Source: Megalonaias nervosa (Eukaryota > Mollusca > Bivalvia > Unionida > Unionidae). Taken from it: a DNA stretch of 64,000 nt. Numbering within the stretch: position 1 is the stretch's first letter; every line of letters begins with the position of its first letter. Location: assembly GCA_016617855.1 (NCBI GenBank), contig JAECUM010000816.1:1-64000 (forward strand). Direction: 5' to 3'. Shown here piece after piece: positions 11,185 to 23,299 of the stretch. The translations under genes were made by a program, and so were the position numbers. A model generated the notes under the pieces. The model ran no database searches, was not told where the DNA came from, and saw only the letters and a program-made list of their open reading frames with translations.

Positions 11185-11735
11185 AAGAAACAGTAGCCTG
11201 CTTAAATAATTAATATAGTTTGAACTTAACATCTGCCGCCTCTTATATGCAATGGCCTTCATTAATTAGTTATCTACCTACCAGATGGCACAACAGGATA
11301 AAACAGTCCATATCATTCAGATTAAATCTAATATAATTTCAAAATAGCTAAGACCACTTCATTTTTATAATTTTTCCAGTAATTGAAAGTAAATTATTTG
11401 CTATCAATATTTTCAAATAGTTTAATTACTGCTGTCATATATAATATTTGGTTAAAATTGATTTCCTTTTCACTTTTTTAAAAACTTCATTTGAATTTGA
11501 ACCTACCATACAGCTATTTACAAAGAATTCTAATCACAATCAAAACAAGGTCTGCATATTTTATAAATATTCTCATTATCTTCCAAATCATTTTCAAAAT
11601 CTAACCTTTTTCTTTGATGTGAGATGGTCCAACATTTATAAAGAAAATACTTAACATAAATTGATGAAAAATATTTAACAAGAGTCCCTACTGGCTGAAA
11701 AGTTCAATTTCCTGGAATCCAAGTTAATACTGTTT
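11185..11735. other. Intron sequence, nothing recognised
   Basis: AT-rich. One short frame at 11,448-11,654 has no recognisable features. Confidence 0.5.
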
Positions 11736-11739
11736 TCTT

Positions 11740-12076
11740 CCTTTAACTACTGAGTGTTGAAGCCATCTTTGATATTCTGGAGTGATAACACTACTGTCAA
11801 ATCAGCCACTGCAGTGGCCATATTGAACTAAGATCAGCACCATTTCCATTTAGAATCAACAAGACATCATAAGAAGACTCCATTTCAGTATGACTATAAA
11901 TTCACAAGAAGTAGCAAAAACAAGATTTTCAAGATGGTCATCATTACAACCATAATGGATGTAAGATTGGCAGCATTGTCATTTAAGACCAGCTAGATAT
12001 CTTAAGAAATCTTTTAGTGAAAACCTCATGTTAATATGACCATTCATACAGCAGTAGCAATAACAAGATTTTCAAG
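11740..12076. repeat. Dispersed repeat R1 of about 143 bp, two copies
   Basis: Two diverged tandem units anchored on AACAAGATTTTCAAGA (11,920 and 12,063, 143 bp apart) with internal GGCCATATTG...AAGATCAGCACCATT and ATCAACAAGACATCATAAGA. The same unit forms a longer array at 33,560-34,700. Confidence 0.7.
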
Positions 12077-12079
12077 ACA

Positions 12080-12255
12080 GTTGGTAGACTGTCAGAGTTG
12101 TTATCCAAGGGTCATGGGTTCAATACCCACCCATGCTAGCCAAGATCAGTTGCTTTAGTGTGCAATTGGCAGAGGCACTTTACACCCATTTCTTCAGTAT
12201 GATATAGGCTATAATGTGTTAAAAGTACTGTTGAAACCAACAAAAACAAAACTGT
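12080..12255 (+). mobile_element. tRNA-headed SINE-like element
   Basis: The head contains a B-box-like GGGTTCAATACCC (near 12,117) preceded by a degenerate A-box region, then a body with AAGATCAGTTGC and a tail ending CAACAAAAACAAAACTG, similar to the tail at 19,700-19,728. A diverged copy; no functional tRNA fold is claimed. Confidence 0.45.
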
Positions 12256-13050
12256 CACCAGAGTTGGTAACAAGCAGGCTTCAAAATTACCAAATTTTGT
12301 ACAAGAATTTTGCCAATTTTTTCAGAAAACTACACTTGTGAAAATTTTACAAACATTAATATTAATTGTGTTTTTCAGTGAAAAAAAAGATTGTATTTTG
12401 CAAATATGTTAAATTTACAGACTTTACAAAAATGTAATGACATGAAAATTATGCAATTAATAATATTTAGCTGATTATTGTTAAATCTGTAAAAGACCTC
12501 TCAAGGAAATTTTAAACAAATTTGTGGGTTTTTTTGTTCTTTTGTTTTCACCTTTATTTGCTTTGACTCCTCACAGACTGGATCTTAATAATGAAACAAA
12601 AGCCAATAATAGCTTTGAACCTACTGAAATCATAGTACCAAAGTGCTAAAAATTATTTATTCAGGATTTCACAGGATAATCTGACCAATTATTTCTGCAA
12701 CAAAATCAAACAATAACATTTTCTGAATACAATATTTGTAATAAAATTATCTAAACAAATAAATAGAAACAAAATTTACAGGTGACTGAGCTATGTAAAC
12801 CATAGGAAACTTTAAAAACTCAACTTGAATATCAATTTTCCGTATAATGCAACTGGCTAATGAAGTTACTAAAAGCATACAAACATATTTTGCAAATTCA
12901 GAAAGGTATTACATGACTTAAATAATGCAACTGACAATATCATGAATTTGATTATGAAGAAATGGATCTGTGTCTGTCCAAATGCCAGGTTCATGTGACA
13001 GCCATGTTTATTCTAGTTTCAAAATGTTTCAACAGAAATACCTGCAATGC
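12256..13050. other. Intron sequence, nothing recognised
   Basis: Very AT-rich. Neither coding signal nor repeat structure was found. Confidence 0.5.
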
Positions 13051-13054
13051 ATAT

Positions 13055-13258
13055 CACAGTATACATGATTATAAGTCAAGTCAAACTGCAAGCAACAAAA
13101 ATCCTGATCTGCCATAACAAAGCAGGGTCTATTTTGTTTGTTCTACTGGTTACTTTTAGCAAATTGCACAGACCCAGATCTATCATTGCATTATGCAATG
13201 GCATATCTGGGTCTGTGCAATTTGCAGTTGGACTCATCTTATAAGCAAGTATATATGA
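13055..13258. mobile_element. CTTATAAG-TIR MITE copy
   Basis: About 204 bp. Left ATACATGATTATAAGTCAAG (TCAAACTGC) and right GACTCATCTTATAAGCAAGT (ATATATGATA) are inverted repeats of the family. The interior holds the CAGACCCAGATCTATCATTG motif and its mirror, as in the copies at 25,834 and 27,199. Confidence 0.7.
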
Positions 13259-13715
13259 TACATGTACTTAGTGATAATTGCAGATAAGTTTTTCACTTGT
13301 ATCAGCTGACTGTTAGTGTTAGTACTAATTGGTTGATATAAAACAACTAAACTACAGATGACTACCAATTATGAATGTATTAGAAACAGGACAGCAGTTT
13401 TAAAGAATTGGACTCACCTATATGATGCAGAGAATCTTATCCTAAGGTTGAGCTACACACTGCATATATCTGGGTATGTAGGTTGCAATGTATGTATGTT
13501 GCATGTAGGTATAAAGTTTTTTAGTACATCAGCACAATCCTGGCTATAAAGTACTGAATATCTTTAAGTATCCCCAAACTGGCAATCAATACAAAGACCC
13601 CTCCCAAAACACTGTAAAATCCTTCAAATACAGTAAAATCTATAAAACACAAAGTCTAATTTTGAACATAACCACACCTTTAAACATTTTTTAAAGTCCC
13701 TGTCAGCTGAAACAC
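13259..13715. other. Intron sequence, nothing recognised
   Basis: No feature recognised between the MITE and the 44-bp array. Confidence 0.5.
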
Positions 13716-13720
13716 CATCA

Positions 13721-14165
13721 CATTATGCATCCCAGGGCAAACAGGCTGCCTTTAGGAGTCACCTCATAATGCATCCCATCGCCAGCAGGTTGCCTTCAGA
13801 GGTAGCCACATTATGCATCCCAAGGCCAACAGGTTGCCTTCAGGAGTAGCCTCATGATGCATCTCATTGCCAGTAGGTTGTCTTCTGAGGCAGCCACATT
13901 ATGCATCCCATGCAAACGGGATGCCTTCAGAAGAGAATCATGATGCATCCCATTGTCAACAGCATGCCTTCAGGAGGAGCCTCATTATGCATTCCAGATC
14001 TACCCACGACACATACCAAGACAAACAGGTTGCCTTCTGGAGTCACCCCAGAATGCATCCCATTGCCAGCAGGTTGCCACCTCATGATGCATCCCAGGGC
14101 AAACGGATTGCCTTCGTGACTCATCTCATGACACATCCCAGGACAAATAGGTTGTCTTTATGAGT
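13721..14165. repeat. 44-bp tandem array
   Basis: About ten copies of a 44-bp unit (CATTATGCATCCCANNGCNA then ACAGGTTGCCTTCAGGAGTAGC). Starts at 13,721, 13,765, 13,809, 13,853 and 13,897 are exactly 44 bp apart; later copies are degenerate (42-44 bp). Confidence 0.92.
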
Positions 14166-14169
14166 CATA

Positions 14170-14990
14170 TGCAACACAGTATGGATTATTTCTATTCAGA
14201 TTGTGACAATTTTGGTCTCACAATCAATACAAAAAAGACAGATGTGACACACCAACCTGCACCACTAAGTAGAGCCTACCATCATACTTAATGACCAAAC
14301 TCTCATGGCAGTGGACAAGATCACTTATCTCAGCAGCAGTGTCACATGCAGTCCACATTCATGATGAAACCAATGCCAGACTTCCTAAAGCAAATGAGAC
14401 CTTTGGCAGACTACATGCAAATGTGTTGGAGCACAGAGGGATAAAACTTAAGGCTTATAAAGCCATTGTGTTGCCAACCCTACTGTATGCACTGGTTGGA
14501 GTACTGATGCCATGTTAAGAAGCAAAATCAGTTTCACATAGGCTGCCAGAGAAAACTGATGATGATAAGCTGGCAGGACAGGGTCCCAGACATTGAGGTT
14601 CTCACATGGGCAAGGCATTCCATGCATCCACACTCTGCAGATGAAATCATAGTTGAGATGGGCTGGATATAAGAAGAGTGACTACCAAAGATCTTCTATA
14701 GTGAGTTGAGTGATGGAAAGTGATCTCAGGATGGTCAGAAGAAATGCTTCAAAGATTTCCTCAATTCATCCCTGAAATACTTCAACACTGACCCAGAATC
14801 TTGGGAAGATCGCACACTGGACTCATCCACACTGTAGCTACAGACTTTGAATAGAAGAGAATTGCAGAGGCAGTGCAGAAGCATGTACAGCAGAAATCTC
14901 AGAACTGCAACTCATCCAAGCAGAATCTCCTGTCAAGCATGCCAGAGTCAGTTCAGAGCACAAATTGGCTTGATCTGTACATTCACATAC
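14170..14990 (+). pseudogene. RTE-like LINE, 3' part of reverse transcriptase ORF (relic)
   Basis: The plus-strand translation at 14,291-14,518 contains AKANETFGRLHANVLEHRG-like sequence (visible as PKANETFGRLHANVLEHRG) and KAYKAIVLPTLLYA. This is the C-terminal thumb-proximal region of RTE-like endonuclease-reverse transcriptases. Further frames hold MISWQDRVPDIEVLTWA and, after stops, SELSDG..SQ.GQKKCFKDFL and FNTDPESWED, the known continuation. The catalytic part is absent. Several stops and frameshifts. It lies antisense inside the 8.6-kb G-alpha intron between exons 2 and 3. Confidence 0.75.
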
Positions 14991-16215
14991 TCACAGAAAC
15001 CAAAGCAGTTAAAGTAAATGTTATACAGGTAATGTATGCATTCAACGCCAATTATTTCAGTAATGGGTGACATTTTTTAGAAATTAAATCAACATACCTT
15101 TAAATGGCAATTATTCACTTTTATTTGGATCCTCATACAGCCATATTTCTCTGGAAGGTCATTATTTATACACCCAGAGAAGTACATAAGGCAATATCAA
15201 TGTTAAAGTATATGGACATTTTTGGATGTGATGATCCTAATGCTTTGATCCAGGACAATCCAGATTGAATGTCATATGATGTGATGTCACAATAAAAGTT
15301 ATGAATGTTGATAAACAAATTCATACTACCCTATATTGTTTCTATTAGACTTGACATAATCTTTTCTTGACTCAGTTTAGAACCTGGCCACCATTCTAAC
15401 AGTCCATAGCGATCGATAATTTTCAACTGGAAATTTAACTTGATGACAGTTAAGATGCAGAGTTCAATACTCATGACTGAATAGACTGCAGTTAAACAAA
15501 ATTAATATTAAATTTTAAAACAACAATTTATATTTAATTTAAGATGAGTAAATATGCATACATGACCTATATGACTTTTACTATAGTGATGTCATGGTCA
15601 TTTTTGAATTTGAAGGATGAACAATAACAATTACACAATCACAGGAACATGTGCTATTTCTGATATCTGCCCTTACTGTGCATGAATTAAGCACATGGTT
15701 TACATTTAAATGTGAATATTATACAATCCTGCATGCTCTCTTTATTCTAGCAATCGTGGTTGTCACCTGGATGTTCAGATTTCATTATAAGGTACATTTA
15801 TTATTTTAAGACTGGAAGTACTGAAACATGAATATGTACACATTCTGATTAATACTGATTTTGGTATCTGATGGTATTATTTAGGTTCAGTTCGTTAGTC
15901 CTTACCATTCATTAATTAATCTGACCTGAAAATGTGGCACATATATGCCCCTGTCACCACATACAAAGAGTAAACATCCTTGTACATCATTAATGAAAGA
16001 CTTAACATTCCAGAAGGGTCTGAAATTTATTTTTCATTAAAGCTGGGAAAATTAATCTGTTACTGGAGTATGAAAGAGTTATTAAAAGATGGTATTCTTG
16101 ATTACAAATTAACACTGTAACGAGCACTGACAACTAATTTAATTTTGAAGACTATAATGATTTTTTAAAATTACATTACTTTTCTTGTCAAACCAAAAAA
16201 ATGAGCTTACTGCCT
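14991..16215. other. Intron sequence, nothing recognised
   Basis: Mostly AT-rich single-copy-looking sequence without gene or repeat structure that I can support. Confidence 0.5.
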
Positions 16216-16216
16216 T

Positions 16217-16218
<2 letters not shown>

Positions 16219-16280
<62 letters not shown>
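16219..16280. repeat. (AT)n microsatellite
   Basis: About 62 bp of alternating A/T. Confidence 0.97.
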
Positions 16281-16283
<3 letters not shown>

Positions 16284-17055
16284 TGATCAATAAAAAATTG
16301 TAAAATGATGACAATTATATGCTGCATGACTCGTTTTAGAAAAAAAAATACACTGCAGATACCCACTATCATAATCCAGCCTGGAAAAATCTCATTTTTA
16401 TCTGGGAGTCCCTGCACAGTTACAGTAATAAAAATAAAATGGTACTCTATGTGTGTTTCAAATTTACTACTATGCATATTCAGCTTTATCTTATGTAGGC
16501 TTCTTCCAAAAAGGTCACATTAGAAATTCTGGTAATTATTTTCTCTCATGTGTTTAAATAACTATTATTCTATTTATAGTTATAGACCCACTTTTAAACT
16601 CAGGTGTAAAAGTTGCTCCCTTGCTGACAGCATGTCAAGAACAAGGCTGAAGATGTAAAGCCAGTCTGCCTGACACCAGTGCAACTCAATGAATATGTTA
16701 ACACAAAATACTGGCAGTTATATCAAAGACAATGCCTGCTTTACATGTATACTCTCATGTTTTCTTGAGGCTATTGCTTTTCATTTCATAAAACTGTACT
16801 CCCAGACTGAAAACATGTGGATTTTTCCACATTAATGTGAATGTATGAATAGAGACATGAAAAAGTGTGTAATTTTTATGCCTGATATGAAAATGTTTAA
16901 ATTTAGCATCCCTTGATTTACAATAGTTACCCATAACATGACACTGCTTAAAGTGACTGATTTAGTCTGGTATTCTATGGCACAGCAACACATGCAGGTT
17001 ATTTAGTGCTGCGGTAATCAAAGTACATCACATATGGACACACCACCACTGTAGT
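16281..17055. other. Intron sequence, nothing recognised
   Basis: No feature recognised. Confidence 0.5.
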
Positions 17056-17152
17056 TGATCCAGGCTGATCTAATTATAGGATATGAAGCTGCACCCTTTT
17101 GGTCAGAGTCTGGCACACTAACCTCTGTGCCTCCACAGCTCCACTGAGTGAT
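17056..17152 (-). mobile_element. tRNA-like SINE head
   Basis: On the minus strand GGAGCTGTGGAGGCACAGAG followed by GTTAGTGTGCCAGACTCTGA and CAGCTTCATATCC has the layout of a tRNA-derived SINE 5' region (A-box-like GGCACAGAGGTTAGTG, degenerate B box). The body is not clearly delimited. Confidence 0.4.
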
Positions 17153-17164
17153 TGTTGTAGGCTA

Positions 17165-17425
17165 CCAGTCTATAAGAGCACCCAACTTCAAATAGCATAG
17201 ACCCAGGTCTGCATTTGTCATTATAATGACTGGCACATCAGGACCCACAGTGTTTGCTTGAAATTACAGGTAGAACAAACAGCACAGACCCCGATCTGCA
17301 GTTGTCACATTAGTGACTAGCACATCAGACTCCATGGTGTTTGCTTGGAATTACAGGTGGAACAAAAGAGCACAGACCCCAATCTCTTCATACTTTATGT
17401 GATAGCAGAGCTGAGTCAAAGCTCT
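17165..17425. mobile_element. Partial MITE-related repeat, three internal units
   Basis: Three diverged units carrying CACAGACCCCGATCTGCAGT or similar, followed by GTGTTTGCTTG(G)AATTACAGGT and GGAACAAA. They match the interior of the CTTATAAG-TIR MITEs and may be another internally amplified copy. Both termini are eroded. Confidence 0.45.
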
Positions 17426-17429
17426 TCAC

Positions 17430-18725
17430 GCCTGTGCGCCTGTGCGCATGTTATAAACAGGTCAATGAAAAGTTCATCAAGTTCTTGCCAACTCAAGTTT
17501 ATTCTGCAAAATAGACCATATATTCTTGTTCAATGAACTTAACTTTAATGTGTGTAGCCAGCATTCTATTGTGTTGACAAAGGATTTGTAGTTTTAATCT
17601 GTTCTAACAATCGTGCAGGTGTATCTATTAGCAAAGCTCTCTCCCTCTATTTCATTATTTACGATACTGCAGTATTAAATCAGAACTACTGTACACATGC
17701 CAATTGTCCAGCAATACTCTGTGTTATACCACACACTAATACCTTCCTGAAATTTAATGAAAGATTTTGGTCACAGTAATTAGAATTGGCAAATTCTATA
17801 AGCTATAATCAATAACAGAGTGCAAAATATTAACTGGCTCAGTTGAAGTGTATTAATCTGAATGGAATTAGCCATGGCTTTACTCCAAAGTTTGGACACA
17901 TTATCACTAACATAATGAAGTCTGAGTGACAAGTCCATAACTTCAACAAAGAAAAATGAATATGAAACTTGTGACTGTTTACAAATCCCCTATTCTCAAT
18001 TTCCTAACATATATGGCATGAATTTAATATTTAGAGTTAAGGAATATTGTTTCAGTATAACAGTCTGCTAAGAAAAATCATATCTAACAGTTAAATTCAG
18101 TGATGTAAATGGTAATTTTCTATCACACTTCCAATGAACTGGACAAAACTTAATCATATGCTATACTCTTAAAAGTTGAAGTGATCCAGTTTCAATACTG
18201 AAAAGTACAGTATGTACCAATCATCAGTCTGGCTCATGCCAGAAATATGAACAGTTCATTTTTTAAATTTTTTTGCTTCAAATTTCACTTGTATATTAAA
18301 CCTCTATAAAAGGATACTTCAATCTGATAAAAATCAGATTTTGACTGTCCTATGTTCTGATGACCTTTGTTATTTTCATAATCGCTTATTTTTATCAGCC
18401 AATCAAATGAAGTTTTATATCTTCACTTCTGGGAGTCTAAGCAATATGGCTGAAGAACATCAATGTATGCTGAATGATCTGATTCACTTTCAGATTTCTG
18501 AAAGCTGTATTTCCATTGGCTAATTCAAAGGTCACAAGAAGACGACTTAGTCACAGGGTACTTTTTCCCCATACTCATCCATGTAATGACTTACTCAAGG
18601 ATAGATACTTACATGTACCTGAGAGTAGATCAAGAAAATGCACATCAACCTATTCATTTTGGGGTGTTTTCCGATTGCTTAGACCCTTAATTAACAGTAT
18701 AAAGATAACACATTTTTTAAAAGTT
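17430..18725. other. Intron sequence, nothing recognised
   Basis: AT-rich sequence with no supported feature. Confidence 0.5.
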
Positions 18726-18729
18726 AAAT

Positions 18730-18865
18730 ACAGCAGAACCTGTCTTGAAACACCATCATTTCTGCCAAAAAATTATGGTCTCTCAAGGCAGGTGGTCTCT
18801 CATAACAGGTCACAATGCTATATAATCAATAAATATGTGCACTGAGAATATGGTCTCTCAAGAAA
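18730..18865. mobile_element. Possible mariner/pogo-type element end
   Basis: TACAGCAGAACCTGTCTTGA (then AACACC) resembles the TA-flanked CAGTAGAACCTGTC terminus of mariner/pogo-like elements. Repeated GGTCTCTCA motifs follow. The opposite end was not found. Confidence 0.3.
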
Positions 18866-19437
18866 AGCATCTACATTATCTTTTCTGAACACTCTTACAG
18901 TGATGCCAATTAGGGATATCAATACTTCTAGAAAAGCATTCTCACTTGCAAGGTCATACATAATTTAATGCCAGAGTATCTTAGTGTTTTTAATTTGTAA
19001 TGAACATCAGTACAAGGAGTAAATAGTCGAGTGAAAATAATGATTTATACATAACAAAAGTTGAGACTCAGTATTTTGCAAAATCTTTTACTTATGCCAG
19101 AATAGTTTTAGAGATGAGTTTGCAGCATAGTAAACAAGCACACAATGTTTCACCTTTAAAGAAATTATACTTCAAAAAATATTTTCTTAAGCAATCCTAA
19201 TTTTATGACTTCATAACACTTGTACATGGAAGCTGACATATCTATGTGATGGCAGTATGTTAACCTTGTATAATTTGTATTAAATTTTCTTATATCTGTA
19301 TTCTATTATACATCAGAGGTTAAGCTTATAGATTTTTATTAACTACATGACTTGTATGCATGTATTTGCTTTATTTACAGGGCCATAATGTAAATAAGCA
19401 GTTAGCTAACTATGTTACCCAGATAAATAAAGGATAT

Positions 19438-19492
19438 TGCTGTTGTTGTTGTTATTGATGTTGTTGTTGTTGTTATTATTATTATTATTATA
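19438..19492 (+). repeat. TTG/TTA trinucleotide repeats
   Basis: About 55 bp of TGT/TTG units passing into TTA units. Confidence 0.9.
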
Positions 19493-19534
19493 TGTTTCAC
19501 TGTGCAATGACAGTATTAACTTAATATCCAAGGA

Positions 19535-19730
19535 GCCACAGTGGCTCAGTGGTTAGAATATTACAGTCAAGGCTCAAGGATGCATGTTTGAATCCTACAG
19601 TCAATTGGCTAAGCCCAGGTAAGTTGCAATGGCATGTTCCTGGGAAAGGCATCACAATCCAACTGCCAAGGCACTAAATAACCTACTTGTGTTGATGTGC
19701 ATCAAAACACCAAAACCAAAACAAAACTGA
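19535..19730 (+). mobile_element. tRNA-headed SINE
   Basis: CCACAGTGGCTCAGTGGTTA at the start is a good A-box region (TGGCTCAGTGG), and TGCATGTTTGAATCC about 45 bp later is a degenerate B box. The body (GTAAGTTGCAATGGCATG..) ends in CAAAACCAAAACAAAACTG. It sits about 100 bp from G-alpha exon 2, in the intron on the acceptor-proximal side of exon 3. Confidence 0.6.
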
Positions 19731-19824
19731 ATCTCTAGATGACATCTTTACAACTAATTCCTGATGCAGGAGACTGATGTAGACTAATATCCAACCTTTG
19801 AAAGTTTAATTAAGAAAGACTTAC

Positions 19825-19867
19825 TTCATTTGTTTCACTATGGTGCTCTTTCCAGATTCTCCAGCAC
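19825..19867 (-). CDS. G-alpha exon 2 (P-loop micro-exon)
   Basis: 43-bp micro-exon encoding GAGESGKSTIVKQMK together with split codons at both sides. This is the Walker A/P-loop that binds the GTP phosphates (Gly40 to Thr48, Lys46). Acceptor (ctttttttag) and donor (GTAAGT) are strong. The size is diagnostic: exon 2 of Gi/o alpha genes is 43 bp. It is about 20.8 kb from exon 1 and 8.6 kb from exon 3, so automated gene finders could easily miss it. Confidence 0.96.
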
Positions 19868-19869
19868 CT

Positions 19870-21470
19870 AAAAAAGAAACAAAAAGTAGTAGCAACCATT
19901 ATATCAATGTATATGCTATCCTTAAAACAATACATAATGTAATTTCCAAATTTTTTATTCTGTGCAAAATTTGTCCATCTCACCTATACTATCCTAAAAG
20001 AGCTTGGTACAGTTGTCATTACAAACACACACTCAACAATTTATTTTTCCACCCTGATGATGATATTTGATTCCTTAGCACTGATGGATGATAACTATGA
20101 TTAGACACACTGACAACTGTTTGACTGGACTGAATATACTTGAAAATGTTAATATAATTTTTATGTACAAACTTCAAACATTGGCTCTGCTTAGCCATTG
20201 GAAAATGTACTATCATTTTAGGGATATGCTCTGTTCATTCTACTAATGAAATCAGGCAAAAAATATAGATACACACCTGGATCTATCTTGTACACAGATC
20301 AATGCACAAAATAAATTAATATAAGACTTCAATTTTATTTTAAAAAACCCACTATTGTATAAAGTTTATCCCAATATGTAATAGGTTATTTAAAAAAAAT
20401 ATTACTTTATACTGGTCTGCAGGTAAATAAAGGTTAATTTTCTGTATCTTCACCCATATATTTGACACATCTGCATCATTTGTCACAAACTGAAAGGTTC
20501 CATATTCAGGATTCTTTGCATCAAAATTGGTCAAATTCTATTCAGTATTTCTTATTTGACAATGTAATGTAAATGTTTTTCTACTTTTGATGATGACAGG
20601 CATATTTGAGACAAGAAAGCATCTTTCTATATCTATTTAAGCCACAACACTTTATGTCAAAATTAACAGCCTGTCTATTTCTAGTGACAGCAGCAAAATG
20701 AAGATGAAAGGTTTTCATGACATAGTTTTGGTGATGTTTGGTCAAATTCTATTCAGCACATACCTTAGAGGCTGATCTTCTGGAGAAAAAAGCTTGTTTC
20801 AAGTTCTTCTAGTAATACAAAATTTTTTGAGGGTGGGGTGGGGGTGGTAAAACTAAATTTAATGATGGTACTTTTCTGGTGGAAACTACCATGACTGTAT
20901 GACAAGAATTTGTCTTCTCATTTCAGTTTGAGAACATTGGATATGCCCTGCATGAGACCCCTACACATCTTGGGCAAGCATAAAATTTCATCTTCATTAT
21001 TTTCAGGGAGCAGACATCAGTGTGGAGAGGGAGAAGGGAATCTAGCAATAGCAACAGGTAATTATTACATCATTAAAATTAGTTTTACCCCACCCCACCC
21101 CAAAAACATATATCATTAACTCTCCAAAAAACTATACTTTATTATTGGTAATACCAGACCTGTTGCTACTGCATAGCTAAATTTGTCAGTTTGGTGGGAG
21201 GTCTGATGATCCCAAAAGTGGCAACTAAAAAACAAACACAAGAAATACCCACCATCACAGAAGTACAGGAGACTACGGCAGGATGGAATCCACATTGTCC
21301 ATTTTTTCAGCAATAATGAGTGGGCCCAGTGAGCAAATGCCCTTGCTTTGATGGGCTAATGAGTAAAGGTCAAAGGAGGAGAAAGTAGTGTGAGAGTGCC
21401 TAAATGTGGCTTTCATGACATCCTCCAAAAATGAATGGGTCAGCTGTGTCCTGACTTGGCCCAATCAAGA
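19870..21470. other. Start of the 20.8-kb intron, nothing recognised
   Basis: No gene or complete element recognised. Small features only: G-rich patch GGGTGGGGTGGGGGTGG near 20,830 and CCCCACCCCACCCC near 21,090, about 260 bp apart and mutually complementary. Confidence 0.45.
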
Positions 21471-21479
21471 GCTACCTAG

Positions 21480-22932
21480 CTGCCTAGTGACAACAAAAAG
21501 CTGCAAGAACATTGGTTGAAAGTGAACAATATGCCATGCTTGATGGACTCGTGTACCATTTATGGGACTGATGGGTGAAAAAACTTCCTAAAGAAATCCA
21601 CATTAAACAACAGTTATTCCTACAAGATTACGCCATGAAATTCTACATAACTCTCATGATACTGTAACTGGAGGAGGACATCAAGGCTTTGACAGAACTT
21701 ATGCAACAATACAGTCAAAGTACTTGTGGCCAAAACTGTATACATGTACACATATGAAAGACTACGTTAAAATCGGTGAGGAATGCAAGCAAGCAAAACA
21801 GCCTTTCCACTCTACCTAGGCACCCTTCCACCCTATGCCATCAGTTGGAGTAACACGAGCATATGGGTATTCTTGGTCCATTCACTGTAACAAAGGGTAA
21901 ATACCAGTATATGTTTTGTGCATGGTCAGTTTTAGCAGGCTTGCAGAAGCATTTCCATTATGGTCACAAGAAGTAACTGAAATAGTGGATATTTTGTATA
22001 AAGATTATCATTTGCCATTGTGGAGCTCCTACAGCTCTAGTCTCTGACCATGGCTAGAACTTCCTATTGCTTATCATATCAGAACTCTGTAATAAAATGG
22101 ATATTAAATGCTTCTATACATAAAGCTATCATCCAGAAACCAACTCCACATGTGAGAGATTGAACAGAACTTTAGCCCAATCTAACACACCTATACTGAT
22201 GAAGCACAACAAAACTGGGTCAATTTCTTACAGGAATCATAACAACTTACTGCACTGTGCACCAATTCAACAGGATACTCTCCATACAAACTAATCTTTG
22301 GAAGAGAAATGAGAGCTCAACTGGATGTTTCTCTTGCCAACCCTACAAATATCAAGAAGACAGTAAAAGACACAACTGCAACTTATTTACAAAAGCTCAA
22401 AACACTGATGAAATAACCAGACAAGTGGCTAAAGACAACATTCAGACCTGGCAACAAAGAATATTATGATAAACGCACTCAAGAATCTTCCTTCCACCTA
22501 GGACAAAGAGTATGATTGCACAATCCAAAAGTACTCAAAGGGAGATCAGCTAAACTACACAAGAAATGGACAGGTTCATGGTACATCAGCGACATCAGGC
22601 CCAATCATATGTACAAATTACGTAATTGTGATAATCACAAGCTACAAAGGTCCTTTGTCCACACAAATAAACTAAAACAATACTTCACTCCAGACAACAG
22701 AGATGAGTATTTGATCAAACAACTCAGACAGCAACACTGCAGGAGACCACAACAGCAAAGGAGACACAAACATCTTTACAGACCAAAACATATGGTAGAC
22801 ATTCCCCAATTACACCAGCCCACAGCAAGACATCCGGTACTCCAATACCTGCAACAGATTTATCTTCAAAGGCTCCCAAAGACAACATGGGAACCAGTTG
22901 AAATCTTACCAAAATTTTTACATTTGACATAA
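21480..22932 (+). pseudogene. Ty3/Gypsy integrase relic
   Basis: The plus strand, in several frames, preserves the 3' part of a Gypsy-type pol. Around 21,630-21,800 lies an integrase zinc-binding-like stretch (LRHEILHNSHDTVTGGGHQG, then IQSKYLWPKLY). An rve-like region with scattered stops follows. Near 22,260-22,320 STGYSPYKLIFGREMR-type sequence is readable across frames. At 22,516-22,932 an open frame has KLHKKWTGSWYISDI, a GPY/F-like module at the integrase C-terminus, followed by a Gln/Arg-rich tail. No LTRs were identified and multiple frameshifts make it inactive. It is antisense to the host gene. Confidence 0.75.
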
Positions 22933-23109
22933 CCAAAACATTAAAAGGAAAAATGAAAAAGTTTACAAAGTGAAGATTCCATATGGGCTTGATCAGTTAG
23001 TTATTAAATGTGGATTCATTATATTTGTTTTGCTGTGCTATACTTTCCTATCAACCTTTTCTTCCATAGCTTTCCCACAACTCTTCCTTTCTATGGCATA
23101 GCAGAACAA

Positions 23110-23297
23110 GTGTATGCATCCCACACTTGGACTATTGACAGCTGTGTTGCATGCATCCCACACTTGGACTACTGACAGCTGTGTTGCATGCATCCCACAC
23201 TTGGACTATCAACAGCTGTGTTGCATGCATCCCACACTTGGACTATTGACAGCTGTGTTGCATGCATCCCACACTTGGACTATTGACAGCTGTGTTC
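23110..23297 (+). repeat. 37-bp tandem array, five copies
   Basis: Five near-identical units TGCATCCCACACTTGGACTA (TTGACAGCTGTGTTGCA). Starts at 23,114, 23,151, 23,188, 23,225 and 23,262 are 37 bp apart. High identity suggests recent expansion. No spacers, so not CRISPR-like. Confidence 0.95.
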
Positions 23298-23299
23298 CA

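Noticed and set aside
21116..21464. Two overlapping minus-strand frames of about 65 codons
   Set aside because: No conserved features; flanked by no splice signals that would join them to the G-alpha gene.
23110..23297. CRISPR-like regular repeat
   Set aside because: Units are directly adjacent with no spacers, in an animal genome.
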